From assembly GCA_017506865.1 (NCBI GenBank), contig JAFCMP010000517.1:682001-746000 (forward strand): 64,000 nucleotides of DNA, in the 5' to 3' direction. The notes beneath the pieces are model-generated. The model was not told the origin of the DNA. It made no database searches and saw only the letters and a list, made by a program, of their open reading frames with translations. The translations under genes were made by a program, and so were the position numbers. This stretch comes from Tribonema minus. Taxonomy: Eukaryota > Sar > Xanthophyceae > Tribonematales > Tribonemataceae. Shown one piece after another: positions 56,275 through 64,000 of this stretch (positions are counted from its first letter, which is position 1; each line of letters opens with the position of its first letter).

Positions 56275-58950
56275 TGCAATTATGAAAATCTGCTAAGGGT
56301 CGTACCTGTCCGATTTTGGGTCAGCCGCTCTGAAAAGTATTTCTGGCAGTACCGGATTGCAAAGTACAGACTGTTGAAGTAAGAAGTAAACTTCAAATTA
56401 TACTATTTTCAAGATACATACCCTTTAGGGTCAGTAACCATGTAGGGGAGCCTTGAACCTCCGATAGTCACCACTCACCCTACCGGTCTATGATGCTACA
56501 TAGTAAACTGCAAATTACACTATTTTCAAGATACATACCCTTTAGGGTCAGTAACCATGTAGGGGAGCCTTGAACCTCCGATAGTCACCACTCACCCTAC
56601 CGGTCTATGATGCTACATAATGTTTGCGTGATTTACGAAAATCTGCTAAGGGTCGTACCTGTCCGATTTTGGGTCAGCCGCTCTGAAAAGTATTTCTGGC
56701 AGTACCGGATTGCAAAGTACAGACTCTTGAAGTAAGAAGTAAACTTCAAATAATACTATTTTCAAGATACATACCCTTAGGGTCAGTAACCATGTAGGGG
56801 AGCCTTGAACCTCCGATAGTCACCACTCACCCTACCGGTCTATGATGCTACATAGTAAACTGCAAATTACACTATTTTCAAGATACATACCCTTTAGGGT
56901 CAGTAACCATGTAGGGGAGCCTTGAACCTCCGATAGTCACCACTCACCCTACCGGTCTATGATGCTACATAATGTTTGCGTGATTTACGAAAATCTGCTA
57001 AGGGTCGTACCTGTCCGATTTTGGGTCAGCCGCTCTGAAAAGTATTTCTGGCAGTACCGGATTGCAAAGTACAGACTCTTGAAGTAAGAAGTAAACTTCA
57101 AATAATACTATTTTCAAGATACATACCCTTAGGGTCAGTAACCATGTAGGGGAGCCTTGAACCTCCGATAGTCACCACTCACCCTACCGGTCTATGATGC
57201 TACATAATATTTGCACGATTTACGAAAATCTGCTAAGGGTCGTACCTGTCCGATTTTGGGTCAGCCGCTCTGAAAAGTATTTCTGGCAGTACCGGATTGC
57301 AAAGTACAGACTGTTGAAGTAAGAAGTAAACTTCAAATTATACTATTTTCAAGATACATACCCTTTAGGGTCAGTAACCATGTAGGGGAGCCTTGAACCT
57401 CCGATAGTCACCACTCACCCTACCGGTCTATGATGCTACATAGTAAACTGCAAATTACACTATTTTCAAGATACATACCCTTTAGGGTCAGTAACCATGT
57501 AGGGGAGCCTTGAACCTCCGATAGTCACCACTTACCCTACCGGTCTATGATGCTACATAATGTTTGCGTGATTTACGAAAATCTGCTAAGGGTCGTACCT
57601 GTCCGATTTTGGGTCAGCCGCTCTGAAAAGTATTTCTGGCAGTACCGGATTGCAAAGTACAGACTGTTGAAGTAAGAAGTAAACTTCAAATAATACTATT
57701 TTCAAGATACATACCCTTAGGGTCAGTAATCATGTAGGGGAGCCTTGAACCTCCGATAGTCACCACTCACCCTACCGGTCTATGATGCTACATAATATAT
57801 GCGTGACTTACGAAAATCTGCTAAGGGTCGTACCTGTCCGATTTTGGGTCAGCCGCTCTGAAAAGTATTTCTGGCAGTACCGGATTGCAAAGTACAGACT
57901 GTTGAAGTAAGAAGTAAACTTCAAATTATACTATTTTCAAGATACATACCCTTTAGGGTCAGTAACCATGTAGGGGAGCCTTGAACCTCCGATAGTCACC
58001 ACTCACCCTACCGGTCTATGATGCTACATAATATTTGCGTGATTTACGAAAATCTGCTAAGGGTCGTACCTGTCCGATTTTGGGTCAGCCGCTCTGAAAA
58101 GGATTTCTGGCAGTACCGGATTGCAAAGTACAGACTGTTGAAGTAAGAAGTAAACTTCAAATTATACTATTTTCAAGATACATACCCTTTAGGGTCAGTA
58201 ACCATGTAGGGGAGCCTTGAACCTCCGATAGTCACCACTCACCCTACCGGTCTATGATGCTACATAATATTTGCGCGATTTACGAAAATCTGCTAAGGGT
58301 CGTACCTGTCCGATTTTGGGTCAGCCGCTCTGAAAAGTATTTCTGGCAGTACCGGATTGCAAAGTACAGACTGTTGAAGTAAGAAGTAAACTTCAAATTA
58401 TACTATTTTCAAGATACATACCCTTTAGGGTCAGTAACCATGTAGGGGAGCCTTGAACCTCCGATGGTCACCACTCACCCTACCGGTCTATGATGCTACA
58501 TAATATTTGCGTGATTTACGAAAATCTGCTAAGGGTCGTACCTGTCCGACTTTGGGTCAGCCGCTCTGAAAAGTATTTCTGGCAGTACCGGATTGCAAAG
58601 TACAGACTGTTGAAGTAAGAAGTAAACTTCAAATTATATTTAGTAACAGAATACATACCCTTTAGGGTCAGTAACCATGTAGGGGAGCCTTGAACCTGCG
58701 ATAGTCACCACTCACCCTACCGGTATATGATGCTACATAATATTTGCGTGATTTACTAAATCTTCTAAGGGTCGTACCTGTCCGATTTTGGGTCAGCCGC
58801 TCTGAAAAGTATTTCTGGCAGTACCGGATTGCAAACTACAGACTGTTGAAGTAAGAAGTAAACTTCAAATATATCTAGTACAGAATTCATTCCCTTTAGG
58901 CTGAGTAACCATGTAGGGGAGCCCTGAACCTCCAATAATCAACACGGGAC
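56275..58950 (+). repeat. Tandem array of family A repeats, 235-bp and 353-bp units
   Basis: Landmark GGGTCGTACCTGTCCGATTT recurs about ten times. Spacing is near 235 bases for simple units and near 353 where an internal 118-bp block (from TATGATGCTACAT to CACCCTACCGG) is doubled. Copies are nearly identical in the middle and diverge at the right edge (58650-58950), the usual pattern for unequal exchange. A conserved block reads GGAGGTTCAAGGCTCC on the minus strand and lies between CCCTTTAGGG and CACTCACCCTACC. No gene is present. Confidence 0.93.
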
Positions 58951-59068
58951 GGCTTCGTGGATGACTCTACGGGTATCAGTGTCTCAGGAGCACCGGCAGC
59001 ACCAAGCATGGCATGCCACATGCCAGATACGGTCATATTTTTTTGTCCAACATTTTGTATAATGTAAT

Positions 59069-59359
59069 ATGATGATACGGGATGGTCTGTGCAAGGTTTG
59101 CGGCATTGAGGTACGTCGGGGGAAAGGTGAATTGTGTAGGAAACATGAAGCCGACGAGCGAAACAGAACGCACATGTTACGGAGAGTAATGATGGACCGT
59201 GAGGTGTTACGTGTTGCTCGCGACAGCATGAAGAAAAAGTGGCAGCAAACATGCGACCTAAACACGAAAGCTGTTTCTAGTGCTGTCACTTTGGCTAGAT
59301 CAGAACGGCTATCGCAGCTTGCAGATGCGCGCAAGAGCACAACTTTGCACAATAATTAA
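59069..59359 (+). CDS. Small zinc-binding-like hypothetical protein
   Basis: A 96-residue protein. CKVCG near residue 8 and C...H near 23 could bind one zinc ion. The rest is a long basic helix. It lies right after the repeat array. No family recognised. Confidence 0.5.
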   Translation: MMIRDGLCKVCGIEVRRGKGELCRKHEADERNRTHMLRRVMMDREVLRVARDSMKKKWQQTCDLNTKAVSSAVTLARSERLSQLADARKSTTLHNN

Positions 59360-59376
59360 TGACACATGATCAAGCA

Positions 59377-59826
59377 TCACTTGTGCTCATTAATGAACTT
59401 GTCAAAAGAATGCGTTTCAATCTTTTCAAATCTACTGCGCAATATGTTACTGTACATGGTTGAGTTGCGGTAATTGACGTGCCATGACGAATCTGCCCTG
59501 TAAATGTTGCCACCTATTCCCTGGAACAACTTGTAAGTGTGGAATGCTTTGCACACATTGTCATCCCATGTAAACTTTTGTGTTACCTCAACGCAGGTGG
59601 GTGCTAGAGAAGTGATATTTTCCTGCAGTGTCCAGTTCTGCAGTTTGAACCTGTTCTGTAATCCTTGCGAAGGTATTGCTGCGCACTTATACATTCGGGA
59701 TATGCAGGTCCATTTTGTCGTGTCCTGCATCACTAGGGTGGCAGTGTAATTGTGTATCATCCCGCTGAATTCCGTGAGGAATCCTGCGTAGATGGATTTA
59801 ACGATACGGTGGTAGAGCATTTTCAA
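59377..59826 (-). CDS. Hypothetical protein
   Basis: A 149-residue protein with many Asn/Tyr/Thr residues and Cys spaced as in a secreted or envelope-type domain, but with no clear signal peptide. No family recognised. Tail-to-tail with the preceding gene. Confidence 0.5.
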   Translation of the reverse strand: MKMLYHRIVKSIYAGFLTEFSGMIHNYTATLVMQDTTKWTCISRMYKCAAIPSQGLQNRFKLQNWTLQENITSLAPTCVEVTQKFTWDDNVCKAFHTYKLFQGIGGNIYRADSSWHVNYRNSTMYSNILRSRFEKIETHSFDKFINEHK

Positions 59827-59932
59827 AGCTCTTTAATTACGCATCACATTATTGACAACGGTGAACATTCACACCATCTGCCGCACTTCCACGTGTAAAT
59901 AATGTTGTGCCAAACTGTCAATATCGAAAGTG

Positions 59933-60394
59933 ATGGAACGCCTAGTTGCTGAAGCGGTGAGCGATATAGTTGAAGGGGCGTACTCGCTTCGGCAACTGCA
60001 TCAGGCTATCAATGATGAGTTGGCCAAAGTGCCGTTGTTTGATAATGTCGTCTACAATGCATGTTACGGCGGCTTAAACTACTCTGACTGCTTCCTCGAG
60101 TACAGAAAAGAATCAAAATCTGATTGTTGTTGCATCGAGCGCATGGAGGAATTCGGGATGTACATGGCAACAGAAGCTGTGGGTGAGTTATGCTCTTTTC
60201 TCAACTTGCCGGACACGGCTCCAGATGAATACCATAAATGCGAGAATGACGTTTATCAGGAGTTGTCTGACGAGGTAAAGTTCGGCCTGCACTGTGCCAG
60301 TGGGCAATACTGCAAGCTGTCCATAGCATGCGTGCCTCGCTACGCAGATTGGACTATCACGGACTATGACGGCCTACAGAGTGTAACATATTGA
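59933..60394 (+). CDS. Hypothetical acidic protein
   Basis: 153 residues from the ATG at 59933 (MERLVAEAVSDIVEG). Helical start, then Cys-rich acidic middle (DCFLEYRKESKSDCCCIERM) and a C-terminal strand region. No family recognised. It is followed closely by the GH26-like gene on the same strand. Confidence 0.5.
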   Translation: MERLVAEAVSDIVEGAYSLRQLHQAINDELAKVPLFDNVVYNACYGGLNYSDCFLEYRKESKSDCCCIERMEEFGMYMATEAVGELCSFLNLPDTAPDEYHKCENDVYQELSDEVKFGLHCASGQYCKLSIACVPRYADWTITDYDGLQSVTY

Positions 60395-60474
60395 ACGTCA
60401 TTAATAAGAACCGGTTCACTTCGTTACCAGATGCCGCCGCCAAAATAATATTGCTGTCTTCTAATGTGATAGGC

Positions 60475-61122
60475 ATGAGACGCACTCTAGCGTTGTCATT
60501 TATGCTTGCTGCACAGTCTGTCAAGGCACATAACGTTACGGCTCACATAGTAAGTGTTCCCAGAGGGGACCCCACTTGCATCCACGCATGGCTGGAGCCC
60601 AAAACCCTCGGATTCTGCTGCCCGTTCGACTGCCCGAAGTGTAAGGCGACTTGTGCAGCTTTTCCGCGGGGAACGAGTGCCAGAGTGCTGAAAAGGTGCT
60701 GCGGGAGTGAAATGAAACGGTCTTGTGAACGCAGTAAGGCGCCATGTGTGGTTGATGTCGCCAAACGCTTCCCTCCTGCAGGTGTCGCAACACGCGGTGC
60801 CGATGCTTGCCGTCCTGCTGATATCGGTTTGCACGCCGGCGACACGAAGCATCAATTGTCTCCCCGTGCAATTGAATACGGCTCCAAGTTCTCGGCAGTG
60901 CTGCTGTTTCTGCCCGCGATGTCATCGGCGCTGAAATGGAACTATGTAGAACAATTTTTGAAAAAGGGATATGATGTCCATCTGGTTATTGAATTCATGT
61001 CAAACGACCCCCTACATGACATCAGCAACGGTATTTACGACAAAGTGCTACAGACTTTTGCAGCCGATGCGAATGGATACATTGGAAAAAGCGTGTCTAT
61101 ATTCGCCCCCTGCACGAACTAA
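60475..61122 (+). CDS. Secreted Cys-rich domain plus N-terminal part of a GH26-like glycosidase
   Basis: The start at 60475 (MRRTLALSFMLAAQSVKA) gives a signal peptide. Residues about 30-90 form a Cys-rich domain with GFCCPFDCPKC, CC and C....APC spacing, a pattern I know from secreted proteins of stramenopiles and other algae. From about residue 130 the sequence reads like the first strands of a TIM-barrel glycosidase. The C-terminal half of the enzyme is on the next frame (61146-61709). The gene looks broken about once. Confidence 0.6.
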   Translation: MRRTLALSFMLAAQSVKAHNVTAHIVSVPRGDPTCIHAWLEPKTLGFCCPFDCPKCKATCAAFPRGTSARVLKRCCGSEMKRSCERSKAPCVVDVAKRFPPAGVATRGADACRPADIGLHAGDTKHQLSPRAIEYGSKFSAVLLFLPAMSSALKWNYVEQFLKKGYDVHLVIEFMSNDPLHDISNGIYDKVLQTFAADANGYIGKSVSIFAPCTN

Positions 61123-61709
61123 ACGGAAATTGGTACAATTGGTGTGTGTTCTACAAGGCTCCAGATGGTGGCAACATCCCTCTCTACCTGACTGCATTCC
61201 GCCGAGTGGTGACAGTTCTGAGGGAGGGAGCCCCGGATACGTTTCTCTTCCAACAGCACTTCAATCCGGTCAACTACGGCAACACTGTGTACGTACCCTT
61301 GGTGAGTATGTATGCGGGTGATGACTTTGTCGATATGGTCACTGTGTCCACCTATAACGCTTGTGGCACGAGCTCGGTTGTGCTGCGGACCTTCACCCAG
61401 GTGTTGAACGTGTGGTACTACCAGATGCTCGACATTACGAATCGCCCCATCGGCATTGGAGAGATCGGAACTACTAGTTATTGTGGCGTTGATAAGCCAG
61501 CATGGCTAAAAGACGCTTGGAAGCAACTGGCTCTGAAGTACACGTCTGTGACGAGTATTGACTGGTTCATGGAGAACAAGCCCTTCGGTCACACGACAAA
61601 GGACTGGGACACGAACAGCAATGCAGACACCTCTGCATTCGCATCAGGATGGAACGAGTTTAAACAGGACACACGTGCACCAAATGCTCAAGCAGTCAAC
61701 ATAATGTAA
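61123..61709 (+). CDS. GH26-like (beta-mannanase-type) glycosidase, C-terminal part
   Basis: This frame begins near an ELNGNWYNW segment, which matches the acid/base Glu region of glycoside hydrolase family 26 (HE.NG.W..W). It continues with a VSMYAGDDFVDMVTVSTYN strand, as in the family's YPGD-(Y/F)VD segment. IGEIGT follows, where the nucleophile Glu is expected, then a C-terminal DWFMENK stretch. GH26 enzymes cut beta-mannans and some other beta-glycans. A secreted viral or algal version could loosen the host cell wall. Confidence 0.62.
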
Positions 61710-61794
61710 GCGATGTGATGCAAAACTGCGACAAGAACTGCCGAAAGATCCAGCGTCTTGTCAGATGTACTGTTGGTCATTTGTAAGCGACAAC

Positions 61795-62200
61795 TTAAGA
61801 TGTTTCAGTGGTGTACGGCTCCAATATGATCGACACCTCACCAGGTGTGTGTCCGTACTGAACAATTTCGCCATTCTTGATTGTGAACGTCATAGGCGTC
61901 CAAAACATCCACGATTCTTTCATGTGTACGAAAGCCTCCATATTCGCCGGGTACAAGTGGAGAACATTGCTGTAGTCACTCAGTAGTTGTTCCTCGTCCA
62001 GTGTATTGTCTCCCCAGAGCGGTATATACATTGCGACGGACTGGACAGCGTCATCTTGGTATCTCGCGTTCTCATTCAGCTGGTGAAGTGTGTCAAGCTC
62101 CTGTCCCCAAAATGTCAGAGTGAAATAGGCCGATGAGACTAGAGCATGCAGGGGCATTGGCTCCTGAAATGTTCCCATCCTGTAGCAGAGCGCATCCATG
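61795..62200 (-). CDS. Hypothetical protein
   Basis: The frame is open to 62265; the Met near residue 23 (MDALCYRMG) is a likely start, giving about 134 residues. Mixed alpha/beta character, with a C-terminal part (MTFTIKNGEIVQYG) that resembles a small beta-domain. It lies just past the end of the kinase gene on the same strand. No family recognised. Confidence 0.45.
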
Positions 62201-62295
62201 ATGTCTATGTTGTGAAAGTGACAGCAACAATAGATTGTTTGGGTGATTCGTGTATGTGGCTCCAAACCGGTATATGTGCCGAATCAGATTCGTGA

Positions 62296-63282
62296 TTACA
62301 GCTTCATGCTTGAGATTTGAGATTTCCAGTGCTTGTAATACAGCCTCCATGTATTTGTATTCAATGTGGCTAAATCGTCTCTTGACTGTGGCCAGCTTAC
62401 GTGGCGCGGCCTGCTTCCATATCCTATGAAGAACGATTCCCACACACTTCGCGGAGCGCTGAGCATGAAGTTGAACATGTCAAAATCCTTGTACGTTGAC
62501 GCCTGTGTACGAGCTATGCCTGCGACTGACGTAGTTCTGTCAAAGTCTAGCACGTACACTTTGTTGTCGCTGGACAGCATCCAGTTCCCTCCATGTGTAT
62601 CACCGTGCACTATACTGATCCTGTGCAGCGCAAGCAGCACGGAGCCAACTCTTTGCGCGATGCTGTTCTTGTGCTCTGATGATATGGCCTCATCATACAA
62701 CACATCGCCCACCGTCCTACCTGCTAAACGCGCCATGACTACTAGCCCTATCTTCTCTGTGTCGGCTCTCATGGTCATGGCATCTGCAATTTTCGCTGTG
62801 AGGATGAGCGGACCTCCACTGCCATCAGTGGTTCGCAACTCGTGTATCATTTGATGTGTACGAACGCCATATGTAAACTCAGTCGGAGTGACAGTGCGCC
62901 ATTCGTGTGTTTTAGCACTCATAGTTACGTTTATCCCAGGCGCATCTTCCCTCTGCTGGATTCGTGTAACTTTCAACACGTGATGTACATTTCTGGTATC
63001 TACCATGTTCATGACGACGCCGTACGCACCGTGTGCCATCATATCAGTGATCCGGTAACCTAGAGCGCCTACTGGCATAGCTTTGCTCATTGCGAGGCAC
63101 GGATCGCCATGTCCTGGGGGAATGTCAATCTTTAGAACGTTGCTCATTGCTTCGATAGTGTCATTCTCCAAACGACACGGATGGCGACTGTCCCTTCTCC
63201 GTGCCGCTGTCTGTTGCCGCCACCTTGCGATGAAGTCGCCATGCACCTCACGTATGCGAAGGATTTGCCGCGCCCTCTCCAA
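62296..63282 (-). CDS. Protein kinase-like protein
   Basis: A 328-residue frame with kinase landmarks: a Gly-loop AHGAYGVV (83-90), Lys104 in HHVLKVT, catalytic-loop HGDTHGGN (226-233, HGD instead of HRD) and DFD at 246-248 instead of DFG. The HGD..N and DFD forms fit the RIO/BUD32/aminoglycoside-kinase-like side of the kinase fold, often found in giant viruses. The catalytic Lys, Asp and Asn are all present, so activity is plausible. Upstream on the same strand is a copy of the Cys/aromatic module (63337-63550) that also precedes the OTU gene. Confidence 0.75.
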   Translation of the reverse strand: MERARQILRIREVHGDFIARWRQQTAARRRDSRHPCRLENDTIEAMSNVLKIDIPPGHGDPCLAMSKAMPVGALGYRITDMMAHGAYGVVMNMVDTRNVHHVLKVTRIQQREDAPGINVTMSAKTHEWRTVTPTEFTYGVRTHQMIHELRTTDGSGGPLILTAKIADAMTMRADTEKIGLVVMARLAGRTVGDVLYDEAISSEHKNSIAQRVGSVLLALHRISIVHGDTHGGNWMLSSDNKVYVLDFDRTTSVAGIARTQASTYKDFDMFNFMLSAPRSVWESFFIGYGSRPRHVSWPQSRDDLATLNTNTWRLYYKHWKSQISSMKL

Positions 63283-63336
63283 CGCTCCGACTAGGCGCTG
63301 GTTTGATTCGGCCTGCCGTTGCTCGGCACTACGTCC

Positions 63337-63550
63337 TCATGGAGAGCCCAGCAGCCTACTACACACTGCGAATTGACGCCTCTTTGGCGTGTTCATCTCC
63401 GGAGTTATTATGCGCTGCTTCCAAATGTCGTAAGCCGCCCTCTTGTCTGCTCTGTTTTTGCCATCTCCATTTGTTTCTCTCATGTACACAATCCATGGAT
63501 TCGGCGACATGCATCTGCTCGCCTTGGTCGTGTAGCATTTGGGGCGTGCA
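63337..63550 (-). CDS. Cys/aromatic module upstream of the kinase
   Basis: The C-terminal 70 residues of the frame 63337-63714 carry C..PKCYTTK, MSPNPWIVYMRE and PKRRQFAVCSRLLGSP. They match residues 4-74 of the protein at 31316-31921 with about two thirds identity. The module probably was the N-terminus of the kinase protein, as its counterpart is for the OTU protein; here the gene looks broken about once. Function unknown. Confidence 0.55.
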
Positions 63551-64000
63551 CACGGAGGCATCAGCCTTAACCTTACTTGAGAGTGACAAACATATTTTTG
63601 CGAACGAAACCTAAATTGATGAGAGTCCGATTTTAATGTTGAGTGCCTGCAATGAGACACAGCTAATGAATTCTGAGTGCGAAACTGACATGAGATCGCC
63701 GATGCGCGCATCACGCGCTCTGTCTCGCACTGCTTCTGAGCTGCTCGAGCTAGAGCGGCAGCGCATGTCAGCCCATGCTGCTGCTGTGACCGCGATCAAG
63801 AACAATGGTGACCCCCCCTAGGTATGATCTGTGTAGAATCAAAATTATTGTGAGTGCTGAATGTCAAATGAACTTTGACTTATGGCGCGTGGTTTTCAGA
63901 CATCTGGGTATTGATGAGAACGTGTCGTTCAGGTTTCCGCCTGAGAAAATAGATATGTCAACATTTGAGGGTACCCTGTCTAGGCATCTCACAATGAAGC
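63551..64000. other. Window end, small plus-strand frame possible
   Basis: A 61-residue frame (63636-63821) of basic, helical character may be real but has no support. The last 170 bases read as an open, protein-like stretch on the plus strand (VFRHLGIDENVSF), probably the start of a gene that continues past the window. Confidence 0.35.

Noticed and set aside
56415-56430. Telomere repeats (CCCTTTAGGG resembles CCCTAAA)
   Set aside because: It occurs once per 118-235-base unit, not as tandem short telomere repeats.
56400-56470. tRNA or tRNA-derived SINE in repeat family A
   Set aside because: The minus strand has a B-box-like GGTTCAAGGCTCC, but no A box at the right distance and no cloverleaf.
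54477-58950. CRISPR array
   Set aside because: Repeats are contiguous, 79 or 235 bases long, without unique spacers or cas genes.

Overview
The window looks like part of a large eukaryotic DNA virus genome, either free or integrated in a protist or alga, or possibly a nuclear region shaped by such a virus. Pointers are dense genes on both strands, many membrane and coiled-coil orphans of virion-protein type, a cis-acting repeat block, and a gene set typical of giant viruses and their algal or protist hosts: ubiquitin proteases, Fic, Kelch, LRR, MYND, a UvrD/FBH1-like helicase, MscS, a mannanase-like enzyme, CEHGR zinc repeats and a Fanzor nuclease. No hallmark gene (major capsid protein, PolB, packaging ATPase, primase-helicase, late transcription factor) was recognised, so virus order and host stay open. 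There are no rRNA genes, recognisable tRNAs or prokaryote-style operons. At least one gene, and probably three or four, carries introns of spliceosomal type with GTGAG donors.

Layout. 0-9 kb: orphan genes, an intron-bearing ubiquitin-specific protease and several small genes with probable introns. 9-13 kb: SF1 helicase, alpha/beta hydrolase, EGF/TM2 membrane protein. 13-25 kb: secreted and membrane orphans, two near-identical Fic genes among dispersed repeats, a Kelch protein and a class 3 lipase. 25-29 kb: a mobile-element island with a Fanzor nuclease and an IS4-type transposase. 30-44 kb: an OTU protease with an N-terminal Cys/aromatic module, then a block of large Ala-rich, coiled-coil and membrane proteins that looks like a virion-structure module. 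44-53 kb: LRR protein, MscS-like channel, SPKK-type basic protein, more membrane proteins, a CEHGR zinc-repeat protein with a nuclease-like domain, and a MYND protein. 53.7-59 kb: about 5 kb of repeats, with a large inverted array around an AT-rich centre followed by a 235/353-bp tandem array. 59-64 kb: small orphans, a secreted Cys-rich/GH26-like enzyme and a protein kinase preceded by the same module as the OTU gene.

Taken together, the recognisable genes would act on host signalling (deubiquitination, AMPylation, phosphorylation, Kelch/LRR/MYND interactions), host membranes and surfaces (lipases, MscS, TM2, mannanase) and nucleic acids (helicase, Fanzor, nuclease-like protein, SPKK protein). 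About half a dozen genes look interrupted, which fits either decay of an integrated copy or a draft-quality sequence; the sequence alone cannot decide.
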